From Styela clava (lineage: Eukaryota > Chordata > Ascidiacea > Stolidobranchia > Styelidae): 64,000 bases of DNA. A program made the translations under genes and the position numbers. Numbering within the stretch: position 1 is the stretch's first letter; each line of letters starts with the position of its first letter. Positions 11,758-21,706 of this stretch are shown here, one piece after another. Below the pieces are notes generated by a model. That model was not told the origin of the DNA, ran no database searches, and saw only the letters and a program-made list of their open reading frames with translations. Where the stretch lies: NCBI RefSeq assembly GCF_964204865.1, contig NC_135250.1:13516001-13580000 (forward strand). Direction: 5' to 3'.

Positions 11758-14700
11758 TAAGTCACAGAATATTTCTACTCCTAATGTGGGATATTTTAGA
11801 GAATCGCAGATGAATATCGTCGAAATGCCCTTTTATACGTTTTTCGCTAAGTTTCGAGATTGTTTGCTTTATATCTTTTGAACTAATATGGATGCGTATT
11901 ATTTTCTACATTTTAAAAACAAGAACAAGTACATTTAATGTACTTTAATGTACAATAAAAATATTTCTACTCCTAATGTGGGACATTTTAGAGAATTGCA
12001 ATTTAATAGAATAGAAACGCCCTTCTTTACGTTTTTCGCTAATTATCGACATTGTTTGCTTTATATCTTTTGAACTAATATGAATGCGTATTATTTTCTA
12101 AATTCCATAGACAAGTAAATTTATTGTACTTTAATACACAACAAAAATATTTTTACTCCTAATGTGGGGTATTTTAGAGAATCGCAGATGAATATCGTCG
12201 AAATGCCCTTTTATACGTTTTTCGCTAAGTTTCGAGATTGTTTGCTTTATATCTTTTGAACTAATTTGGATGCGTATTATTTTCTACATTTTAAAAACAA
12301 GAACAAGTACATTTAATGTACTTTAATGTACAATAAAAATATTTCTACTCCTAATGTGGGACATTTTAGAGAATTGCAATTTAATAGAATAAAAAAGCCC
12401 TTCTTTACGTTTTTTGCTAAGTTTCGAGATTGTTTGCTTCATATCTTTTGAACTAATATGGATGCGTAATATTTTCTACATTCTAAAGACAAGTAAATTT
12501 AATATACTTTAATGTACAATAAAAATATTTCTACTCCTGATGTGGGATATTTTAGAGAATCGCAGATGAATACGTCGAAACGCCCTTTTATAAATATTTC
12601 GCAAAGTATCGAGATTGTTTGCTTTATATCTTTTGAACTAATATGGATGCGCCTGGTTTTCTACATTCTAAAAACAAGTCAATTTAGTTTACTTTAATCT
12701 ACTACAAAAATATTCCTACTCCCAATGTCGGATATTTTAGAGAATCGCAGATGAATATCGTCGAAATGCCCTTTTATACGTTTTTTGCTAAGTTTCGAGA
12801 TTGTTTTCTTTATATCTTTTGAACTAATATGAATGCGTATTATTTTCTAAATTCCATAGACAAGTAAATTTAATGTACTTTAATACACAACAAAAATATT
12901 TTTACTCCTAATGTGGGGTATTTTAGAGAATCGCAGATGAATATCGTCGAAATGCCTTTTTATACGTTTTTCGCTAAGTTTCGAGATTGTTTGCTGTATA
13001 TCTTTTGAACTAATATGAATGCGTATTATTTTCTACATTTTAAAAACAAGAACAAGTACATTTAATGTACTTTAATGTACAATAAAAATATTTCTACTCC
13101 TAATGTGGGATATTTTAGAGAATCGCAGATGAATATCGTCGAAATGCCCTTTTATACGTTTTTTGCTAAGTTTCGAGATTGTTTGCTTCATATCTTTTGA
13201 ACTAATATGGATGCGTAATATTTTCTACATTCTAAAGACAAGTAAATTTAATATACTTTAATGTACAATAAAAATATTTCTACTCCTAATGTGGGATATT
13301 TTAGAGAATCGCAGATGAATACGTCGAAACGCCCTTTTATAAGTTTTTCGCAAAGTATCGAGATTGTTTGCTTTATATCTTTTGAACTAATATGGATGCG
13401 CCTGGTTTTCTACATTCTAAAAACAAGTCAATTTAGTTTACTTTAATCTACTACAAAAATATTCCTACTCCTAATGTCGGATATTTTAGAGAATCGCAGA
13501 TGAATATCGTCGAAATGCCCTTTTATACGTTTTTTGCTAAGTTTCGAGATTGTTTTCTTTATATTTTTTGAACTAATATGGATGCGTATTATTTTCTAAA
13601 TTCCATAGACAAGTAAATTTATTGTACTTTAATACACAACAAAAATATTTTTACTCCTAATGTGGGGTTTTTTAGAGAATCGCAGATGAATATCGTCGAA
13701 ATGCCCTTTTATACGTTTTTCGCTAAGTTTCGAGATTGTTTGCTGTATATCTTTTGAACTAATATGGATGCGTATTATTTTCTACATTTTAAAAACAAGA
13801 ACAAGTACATTTAATGTACTTTAATGTACAATAAAAATATTTCTACTCCTAATGTGGGATATTTTAGAGAATCGCAGATGAATATCGTCGAAATGCCCTT
13901 TTATACGTTTTTTGCTAAGTTTCGAGATTGTTTGCTTCATATCTTTTGAACTAATATGGATGCGTAATATTTTCTACATTCTAAAGACAAGTAAATTTAA
14001 TATACTTTAATGTACAATAAAAATATTTCTACTCCTAATGTGGGATATTTTAGAGAATCGCAGATGAATACGTCGAAACGCCCTTTTATAAGTTTTTCGC
14101 AAAGTATCGAGATTGTTTGCTTTATATCTTTTGAACTAATATGGATGCGCCTGGTTTTCTACATTCTAAAAACAAGTCAATTTAGTTTACTTTAATCTAC
14201 TACAAAAATATTCCTACTCCTAATGTCGGATATTTTAGAGAATCGCAGATGAATATCGTCGAAATGCCCTTTTATACGTTTTTTGCTAAGTTTCGAGATT
14301 GTTTGCTTTATATCTTTTGAACTCATATGGATGCTTATTATTTTCTACATTTTAAAAACAAGAACAAGTACATTTAATGTACTTTAATGTACAATAAAAA
14401 TATTTCTACTCCTAATGTGGGACATTTTAGAGAATTGCAATTTAATAGAATAGAAACGCTCTTCTTTACGTTTTTCGCTAATTATCGACATTGTTTGCTT
14501 TATATCTTTTGAACTAATATGAATGCGTATTATTTTCTAAATTCTAAAGACAAGTAAATTTAATATACTTTAATGTACAATAAAAATATTTCTACTCCTA
14601 ATGTGGGATATTTTAGAGAATCGCAGATGAATATCGTCGAAATGCCCTTTTATACGTTTTTTGCTAAGTTTCGAGATTGTTTGCTTCATATCTTTTGAAC

Positions 14701-16435
14701 TAATATGGATGCGTAATATTTTCTACATTCTAAAGACAAGTAAATTTAATATACTTTAATGTACAATAAAAATATTTCTACTCCTAATGTGGGATATTTT
14801 AGAGAATCGCAGATGAATACGTCGAAACGCCCTTTTATAAGTTTTTCGCAAAGTATCGAGATTGTTTGCTTTATATCTTTTGAACTAATATGGATGCGCC
14901 TGGTTTTCTACATTCTAAAAACAAGTCAATTTAGTTTACTTTAATCTACTACAAAAATATTCCTACTCCTAATGTCGGATATTTTAGAGAATCGCAGATG
15001 AATATCGTCGAAATGCCCTTTTATACGTTTTTTGCTAAGTTTCGAGATTGTTTTCTTTATATCTTTTGAACTAATATGGATGCGTATTATTTTCTAAATT
15101 CCATAGACAAGTAAATTTATTGTACTTTAATACACAACAAAAATATTTTTACTCCTAATGTGGGGTATTTTAGAGAATCGCAGATGAATATCGTCGAAAT
15201 GCCCTTTTATACGTTTTTCGCTAAGTTTCGAAATTGTTTGCTTTATATCTTTTGAACTAATATGGATGCGTATTATTTTCTACATTTTAAAAACAAGAAC
15301 AAGTACATTTAATGTACTTTAATGTACAATAAAAATATTTCTACTCCTAATGTGGGACATTTTAGAGAATTGCAATTTAATAGAATAGAAAAGCCCTTCT
15401 TTACGTTTTTTGCTAAGTTTCGAGATTGTTTGCTTCATATCTTTTGAACTAATATGAATGCGTAATATTTTCTACATTCTAAAGACAAGTAAATTTAATA
15501 TACTTTAATGTACAATAAAAATATTTCTACTCCTAATGTGGGATATTTTAGAGAATCGCAGATGAATACGTCGATACGCCCTTTTATAAGTTTTTCGCAA
15601 AGTATCGAGATTGTTTGCTTTATATCTTTTGAACTAATATGGATGCGCCTGGTTTTCTACATTCTAAAAACAAGTCAATTTAATTTACTTTACTCTACAA
15701 TAGAAATATTCCTACTCCTAATGTCGGATATTTTAGAGAATCGCATATGAATATCGTCGAAATGCCCTTTTAGACGTTTTTTGCTAAGTTTCGAGATTGT
15801 TCGCTTTATATCTTTTGAACTAATATTGATGCGTATTATTTTCTACATTCTAAAAACAAGTAAATTTAATGTACTTTAATGTACAATCAAAATATTTCTA
15901 CTCCTAATGTGGGATATTTTAGAGAATCGCATATGAATACGTCGAAACGCCGTTTTATACATTTTTTGCTAATTATCGACATTGTTTGCTTTATATCTTT
16001 CAAACTAATATGGATGCACATTGTTTTCTACATTCTAAAAACAAGTCAATTTAATTTACTTTAATCTACAATAAAAATATTCCTACTCCTAATGTGGGAT
16101 ATTTTAGAGAATCGCAGATGAATATCGTCGAAATGCCCTTTTATACGTTTTTTGCTAAGTTTCGAGAATGTTCGCTTTATATCTTTTTAACTAATATGGA
16201 TGCGTATTATTTTCTAAATTATAAAGACAAGTAAATTTATTCTACTTTAATGTACAATAAAAATATTTCTACTCCTAATGTGGGATATTTTAGAGAATCG
16301 CAGATTAATACGTCGAAACGCCCTTTTATCTTTTGAACTAATGTGGATGCGTTTTATTTTTTAAATTCTAAAGACAAGTAAATTTAATATACTTTAATGT
16401 ACAATAAAAATATTTCTACTCCTAATAAGAGATCT
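11758..16435 (+). repeat. Right satellite array, about 26 monomers of ~187 bp
   Basis: The block ATATTTCTACTCCTAATGTG recurs from ~11770 to ~16420 at 182-193 bp intervals. The monomers are reverse complements of those in the left array. From 12512 a block of four monomers repeats with exactly 749 bp spacing (equivalent points 12512, 13261, 14010, 14759, 15508). Conserved 61-residue frames inside each unit are passive consequences of this. Confidence 0.95.
12512..15750 (+). repeat. 749 bp higher-order repeat (four-monomer unit)
   Basis: Equivalent positions fall exactly 749 bp apart over four intervals. The diagnostic monomer carries GATGCGCCTGGTTTTCTAC, unlike the GATGCGTATTATTTTCTAC of other monomers. 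Copies are nearly identical across the period, while monomers inside one unit differ clearly. The third unit (14010-14758) carries different inner monomers, for example a TTTAATAGAATAGAAACG stretch near 14440, suggesting segment exchange. Confidence 0.9.
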
Positions 16436-16585
16436 TTTAGAAAATCGAAATTGAATTTCTTGAATACACTCTGATTCCCAGCAATGTATATTTCTATATG
16501 TCGCGGTAATGGCACTCCAATGTCAGATTTTTGAAGTGAACACTGCTGGGATTTGTGGGTAAAATATTTCGCCGCAATTTCGCTA
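16436..16585 (-). repeat. Right outer terminal segment of the palindrome
   Basis: Inverted counterpart of 3815-3962, sharing ATTCCCAGCAATGTA, TCGCGGTAATGG and AATTTCGCTA blocks. Just outside is ATGGC at 16606, in a position comparable to the THAP start codon on the left, but the frame that follows stops after 13 codons and has no THAP features. Confidence 0.75.
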
Positions 16586-16838
16586 GGATCACGATGGCTG
16601 CCATAATGGCGTACGGGATAGAAAGTACACAATTGATATACCGGTGAAGGCTTATGCAGAACAATCTGTGAAAAGAAGTAAACTTTCTAAATACTTTAAT
16701 CTCGATATGATGTAATAGTATTATAAATAGGCACGCCGCCCATCTACTTACTGCTTAGAACCGCGGAACGGGAAGCTAGGAGCAATTTGACCTTTGTGTG
16801 CGGCGAAGAGGAAAGGTGAATATGTACAGCAGAAATCC
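16586..16838. other. Short intergenic stretch
   Basis: No gene or repeat recognised. Confidence 0.4.
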
Positions 16839-17336
16839 TAATGGACCTTTCCCCGAGCATCGACTTCCTTGTTTACTTCGTGACATTGGCCAAGATGCAA
16901 AAGTGACGTAACAATGCCCCCTTTTCGCATCCGCTCAGACACTTTTCTCACTCAGACAGATTTTCAAGCGTGATTGTAAACATTACCTCGTTTTCGCGTT
17001 TCTGAACTCTATTCGTTAGTTTTCAGTTGTGTTTTGGGAACTTAAATAAAAATCAGATAATTCAATGATCACTCTGTCTTTCTAGGAGTTTTAATTTAAT
17101 TGCAGTAATAAAAATTAGTGTAGAAATAGCTGGGATAGACTAGCCTGAAATTCTTTACCGGTACTTTTAAAAAACAGATTGTTGTATGCGATGAATCATA
17201 ATGATTGTTTGAAACACATACCCCATTTTAAAGACGCCAACTCGCAAAAGCATTCTTAAAATAGCCTTGACAATTTTGCAATGGTAAAGCATATGGATAA
17301 TTTTCCGAGGGTCAAAGGTCGGGGAAAAGTCCATAG
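16839..17336 (+). mobile_element. ~500 bp MITE, copy A
   Basis: The terminal inverted repeats read CCTAATGGACCTTTCCCCGA at the left and, inverted, CCTATGGACTTTTCCCCGAC at the right. A second copy in opposite orientation lies at 25376-25840. The shared interior includes AGCATCGA, CCTTGTTTA, CGTAACAAT, CGCTCAGACA and TTTACCATTGCAAA blocks (strand-adjusted). No coding capacity. Confidence 0.75.
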
Positions 17337-17639
17337 GAACTAGGAACTTCTTCCGCCCAAGAGGCGCAAGATTTAATCATTAAATAATTAAGTTATCTCA
17401 AGTTTTTTATACAAAGAAGTGGATCAATATTATCATCCAAAATCATGTTAGCAGGGAGTGTGGACCTCATCCCTGCTGTTCCGAGTTCAAAGACTGGTTG
17501 GGAGTGTTCTTTCTATTTCTGCGTGACATATTATGTTTAGAAGATATCCTGGCGTGCTCTCGCCAAAAATGTTTGGTCGCCAGTTGTGCGACAACTTCAC
17601 GATCCCGAGATAGCCATGGCGACCAATTTAGTCATAATT

Positions 17640-17718
17640 TTGGTCCCTTTCCCACGGAACACTTGGAAGATGCTCGCGGAACACTAGTGTTCCGCGGAAC
17701 ACAGTTTGGGAAACGCTG
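17640..17718 (-). mobile_element. hAT terminus fragment
   Basis: Read on the minus strand from 17718 this begins CAGCGTTTCCCAAACTGTG, then GTTCCGCGGAACACTAGTG, a palindrome-rich end characteristic of a widespread hAT group. The opposite terminus was not located. Confidence 0.6.
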
Positions 17719-19082
17719 ATGGAGTAAGAGCGCTTTTTTGGGGGATCCCCTAACTTACGATCGCTAAGTCTTCGGTCTCTGACCGATATTCTCGTTTTAT
17801 TGTTATGCTGATTACGGAGTCGAAATAGACTTACACCTAATTTCAATTTTTGTTTATAATTCTTTGAATGAAATTCTTGTTTAGAGCTGCTGTTTTTTTG
17901 TGCCCAATTTTTCCTGGTGCGAAATTGGCCCCGCCTTTCAGTTCTCAGTCTCACGTGTTCCCCAGTTCATGTACCGGTACTGGTATTATTTACATTCTTT
18001 GGTGCTTACCAGTAGATTGAGTACCGGTACAGTGAGTTGAAAGTAAAGGAAGTTAGATTGTCTTTATTTAGGTTTGTCTATATACATCAATCAATTTTAT
18101 TTCGGTCGCTCTGGTATAAAACAAAACAACAACAACACAACATGTTTGCATAACGTAGACAGCGAAAAAGAAAATCCTAGTAGCATGATAGGTTTTCGAA
18201 TAGGTTTTCAACTAATCGAAACTCAATACATGCGATTGTTTTCCAAAAAAAAAATTGTATAAAAAAAAAATTGACAATATAATTGGCTTAAAAAAATATA
18301 TATTTCAATAATTCCATATTGGCTCCGGAATTTAATTTGGCAAAAAAAAAAGGTCGGTACGGTGCGGGTAGTGTCGTAGTGATATTCATTTAAATTAAAT
18401 GACACAAAAGAAAAATTTGCGATGGACTAATCTTTTTTGAAAAATGTGTACAGTTTCAAAGTGGTTTGTACCGGGTATCGGTACCGTACCTGAGATGTCA
18501 AGACCAAATTTTAGTGAATTCCTTTCATATCTTCAGATTTCGGTTTAACGCATGGCTGCATCCTGCATGGTGGACTAATAAATTACTAAAGTTTAGTGCT
18601 GGGAATGGTTAACCGATTTCAGGTGGTTAAAGGTTAGTCGGTTACCGGTACAATCTATTTTGAACGTTATCGTAATGTAGACTAATTCTTCTTATAACTG
18701 TATAAGCAGAAACATTTTCATAAGTCTGTAGGTACGGTAACATTGACAGATTTAGAAGAAATATAGAAAGTTCGAGAGTAAATCAGCCTTTCGAAAATAA
18801 AGTTTATGCAAAGTACTACCGTATTACAGTATTATAAATGTTAAATTTAATATATTTTGCTGCTGTCAAAATTTCTAATTTTCTTTCATTTGCTATATGT
18901 CAAAATAGGCTAGACAAATCGAATTATAGAAATTATATAACCTATAGGAAATCATGAAACTTACTCTAATATGAAAACTGAATGTTTTGTGTGAAATGGA
19001 AGAATATCAGAATATTATTACTTACACTCATTGATTGAATCATAATTATACAAACAATCTGAGATATCAGCATCGATAACCG
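17719..19082. other. Intergenic region with repeat fragments upstream of PDCD2L
   Basis: It holds a repeat-tail fragment at 17805-17840 (GCTGATTACGGAGTCGAAAT), also seen at 57297-57316, and a segment at 18078-18138 (TCAATTTTATTTCGGTCGCT, then AACAAAACAACAACAAC) shared with 44250-44292. A hAT-like start (TAGTGCTGGGAATGG) lies at 18594. TACCGGTA palindromes occur at 17972, 18022 and 18643. No gene recognised. Confidence 0.45.
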
Positions 19083-20168
19083 ATGGCTGCCATGGCTACT
19101 TCAAGAAATCAAGTTCTTCTTGGTGTTCTGGATGAAAAAATTGGAACATCAACAATTTCATTAAATGTAAACAGAGTTGGTGGAAGAGTCAATCTAAATC
19201 AGTCAAAGTCGGTTGGTACTGTTGTGCCTAGTTGTGTGTTATGTGGTGATAGCCAAATTTTAGTAACACATCTCTATTGTCCACTAGATGTTTCATCACA
19301 CCACCGAATACTGTGTGTATTTAGTTGTTCTCGTTCATCTTGTTGGAGTAAGAGCAAAGGTTGGACGGTTTTAAGAATACTGATTTCTGATAAAAACAGT
19401 TTGGAAATTGAGAAGTCCACAAATGTTTCGGAAGAAGTTTGGGGGGATGGTGACGAGAATGAATGGGGAGATGGTGACGAAACTGAATGGGGAGATGAGA
19501 GCGATATGAATAGTTCTAGAAAAATTGTTGCAGAAGAAAAAGATGTTTCTACTAAACTCAGTCAAATGAAGATCTCAAATAATCACAAGAACATTATTTC
19601 ATGTAAATATGATAATGCAACTATGGAACATCCATCTAAAATTTATCTTCCTGCATATTATATCAATGTATATGATGAAACTGAATGTGTCAAATTAACA
19701 CAGAAGACGAAGAAAGGAGAGCAAAATTATTCTCTTTCTTCTGATGAAATGAAACAATATGCTGATTTTGCCAGTGGTAAATGCACATTGAATCCTGAAA
19801 GTTATGAGCGTACTGAGCAAAATGATAAACTATTTTACAAATTCTGGAAAACTAATCAAATCTGCCCTGAGCAGATTATTCGTTACTGCCATGGTGGAAC
19901 GCCATTGCATGCGAAAAAATCAAATGATAAAATACCCATTTGTCCTGACTGTGGATCTCTCCGGGTGTATGAAATGCAATTAATGCCAGCCCTTTTACCA
20001 TGTTTACAGACAGACAGCTTCTCCCTAGAGTTTTCTACTGTCCTTGTATATACATGTTCAAAAAACTGTTCAAATGATGGTGATTTGAGTGTTAAAAAAG
20101 AATACTTAATTTATCAAGATGATCCAGATTTATCTTATTTTAAGGGTCAAAAACAATGCACAAGTTAA
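19083..20168 (+). CDS. PDCD2L: Programmed cell death protein 2-like (361 aa)
   Basis: The order of features matches PDCD2L. The N-terminus is VLLGVLDEKI, followed by a zinc-binding motif (CVLCGD, ~res. 51-56, then YCPLDVSSHHR) and a W-containing segment (KGWTVLR). A low-complexity acidic stretch (~115-140) contains three WGDxxE/D units. The C-terminal PDCD2_C domain includes ICPDCGSLRVYEMQLMPALL and ends in an EYLIYQDDPD-type segment. Length is close to the vertebrate protein (about 360). Family members act as dedicated chaperones or transport adaptors in ribosome biogenesis, binding 40S protein uS5 or its relatives; that role is family knowledge. It reads through as one exon. An AG (ATATCAG) sits 17 bp before the ATG and could be a 3' splice or trans-splice acceptor. 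MRPL10 and ESF1 follow on the same strand. Confidence 0.93.
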   Translation: MAAMATSRNQVLLGVLDEKIGTSTISLNVNRVGGRVNLNQSKSVGTVVPSCVLCGDSQILVTHLYCPLDVSSHHRILCVFSCSRSSCWSKSKGWTVLRILISDKNSLEIEKSTNVSEEVWGDGDENEWGDGDETEWGDESDMNSSRKIVAEEKDVSTKLSQMKISNNHKNIISCKYDNATMEHPSKIYLPAYYINVYDETECVKLTQKTKKGEQNYSLSSDEMKQYADFASGKCTLNPESYERTEQNDKLFYKFWKTNQICPEQIIRYCHGGTPLHAKKSNDKIPICPDCGSLRVYEMQLMPALLPCLQTDSFSLEFSTVLVYTCSKNCSNDGDLSVKKEYLIYQDDPDLSYFKGQKQCTS

Positions 20169-20633
20169 CACAATATATATTAGAACTTAAGCAGTTTTCG
20201 CATCGCGTTCCTTTCGGTTGCCAAGTCATCAACCATTGAGCTGCAACAATACTTTGCTAGAATTTTAATTGCGGATATTTACACCTCATAGGTCATAATT
20301 AGCAGAGTTTGGTACATCAGATTGTGAACCTTTGCATGTGGCATTATTTGGTTTTCACATTACATAATGTAATAATTCCGGTACTTCGGAAAAAAATTGA
20401 AACTTGGGGTGGATTTATTTCTTTAGTTGAAATCAATGCAGCTTCTACATTTGCATAAATTTATTTATAATTAAAATCATCAATATTAATTTTGTTCATC
20501 TACATTTGTATGTCTATTAAAAACCAGTTGCTATGGCATTATTGGGATTTGCATTCAACTTAGAATTATGTTATTAAACCGATTGACTTTTTTGTTTTCT
20601 GCAGAACATTTGATTTTTAATGTATTATGTAGA
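20169..20633. other. PDCD2L-MRPL10 spacer
   Basis: About 465 bp with no canonical AATAAA; ATTAAA variants occur at 20475 and 20518. The spacer ends with a polypyrimidine tract and TTTTCTGCAG acceptor-like sequence (AG at 20602-20603), 30 bp upstream of the likely MRPL10 start codon. Confidence 0.5.
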
Positions 20634-21353
20634 ATGAGAATGGCTCTCTGTGCTGTATTAAAATCATTTACTAGTTCCAAGGTAATTCTGCCATTTACAA
20701 TTATAAAGCGATACAGGTATTATTGGGAAGCAAGGCCTGAAAACAAATGGAGAAAAAAGATGATGATGATCACTTTACCTCGTTTTGGACGTTCTGATTA
20801 TGAACCTGAAGAACAGCATAAAGAGGACGATAGACTTCATGGACTCGATGTTGTTTTACATCAAGAAGCCACAGAAGCAATGAACAAGAGCAAAATGATA
20901 GTAGTATTTTTACAAGCTCAAATGGAAATAACTGAATTTTACCGAATGCGTCATGAACTAAAGAAAATTAATATTTTTCTTGATGAATTTCCAAATCATG
21001 TAATGCAACATGTCCTAAAGAACACTCGCTTAGAAAACCTTCTTAGTTTGTATCAAGGTCGAACTTTAACGGTTTATTCGGAGGGTACAAACATAATAGA
21101 CCTTTTAAAAATATCCAATAAGAATCCTTATGTGGCTTTGCTAGGTGGGATCATTGATGACCATGCAATGAGTGCTAGGCAAATGATAGACTACAGCAAA
21201 TTACCACCAATTGACAACTTACATAGTCAATTGTCTTTCATTTTAACGAGTCATTCTTCATCCACACATAATTTATTGCAACGAAATCAAACAGAAACTG
21301 CTAGTTTATTGTCCCAGTATATTCAAGATGAGAAGACTGACACCCAAGTTTGA
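20634..21353 (+). CDS. MRPL10: Mitochondrial large ribosomal subunit protein bL10m (239 aa from preferred start)
   Basis: The body matches bL10m: a KSKMIVVFLQAQMEITEFYR segment, then RHELKKINIFLDEFPNHV, a LLSLYQGRTLTVYSE strand, YVALLGGIIDDHAMSARQ, the IDYSKLPP motif, and a C-terminal HNLLQRNQTETASLLSQYI helix. bL10m anchors the L7/L12 stalk on the mitochondrial 39S subunit. The open frame extends up to an ATG at 20568, but an acceptor-like TTCTGCAG at 20596-20603 suggests the first 22 codons are not translated. From 20634 the N-terminus (MRMALCAVLKSF, then KRYRYY) is basic and hydroxylated like a mitochondrial presequence. Length is slightly below the vertebrate 261. No intron is visible. 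It is same-strand with its neighbours. Confidence 0.9.
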   Translation: MRMALCAVLKSFTSSKVILPFTIIKRYRYYWEARPENKWRKKMMMITLPRFGRSDYEPEEQHKEDDRLHGLDVVLHQEATEAMNKSKMIVVFLQAQMEITEFYRMRHELKKINIFLDEFPNHVMQHVLKNTRLENLLSLYQGRTLTVYSEGTNIIDLLKISNKNPYVALLGGIIDDHAMSARQMIDYSKLPPIDNLHSQLSFILTSHSSSTHNLLQRNQTETASLLSQYIQDEKTDTQV

Positions 21354-21706
21354 TTAATCATTCTTTTCAGAATTATTACTTTTCTCAACAAAGGATTAAT
21401 AGAATTTGTTTAATATCCAATTGGCTACCTACAGCAACATTCTGAAATTTTATATAGTGCTATCACTGTCAAATTTTAAGTATAACTTTGGTTTGAGTGT
21501 GATGACCTTCTGGAACTTAATCATATAGAAAGCATTGATGAAATATGTGACTTGTATTTGGTGTTTTAAATTCAAATGTTGTTAACCAAATCTGCAGGAT
21601 ATCTTATCAGAGTAATTGTCAACTGTTATATTTAAGAGACACATGAAAAAAATGACTGGCTGCTAATTCATTGTATTTTTTTTGCATTTTTAGATTTCAA
21701 AATATC
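21354..21706. other. MRPL10-ESF1 spacer
   Basis: A 353 bp spacer without AATAAA. It ends in a pyrimidine-rich tract and TTTTTAG (AG at 21692-21693), 13 bp before the ESF1 ATG, consistent with a 3' splice or trans-splice acceptor. Confidence 0.5.

Larger units (their letters stand above)
3815..16585. mobile_element. Satellite-armed 12.8 kb palindromic structure, candidate giant foldback-like element
   Basis: The two outer ends are inverted copies. The left begins TAGCGAAATTCCGGCGAAAT at 3815, and the right, read inward from 16585 on the minus strand, begins TAGCGAAATTGCGGCGAAAT. The similarity continues through about 150 bp (shared ACATTGCTGGGAAT and CATTACCGCGA blocks) into tandem satellite arrays in opposite orientation, the left reading as the reverse complement of the right. 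The centre (6916-11757) is not inverted. No transposase was found inside. No 8 bp target duplication is visible; a TA dinucleotide flanks or begins both ends. Alternatives are an inverted segmental duplication of satellite, or independent satellite expansion from an old inverted repeat. Confidence 0.5.

Noticed and set aside
12512-16064. Series of near-identical 61-residue open frames
   Set aside because: They recur only because the satellite does; composition is AT-driven and there are no start context, splice or domain features. The same holds for the frames in the left array.
3815-16585. Assignment to the P/Galileo superfamily
   Set aside because: Only the tandem-repeat arms and a nearby THAP gene suggest it; no transposase core or 8 bp target duplication was seen, so I did not name a superfamily.
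20568-20633. Extended N-terminus of MRPL10
   Set aside because: An acceptor-like TTCTGCAG inside this stretch and a better presequence from 20634 make it likely to be untranslated, though not proven.
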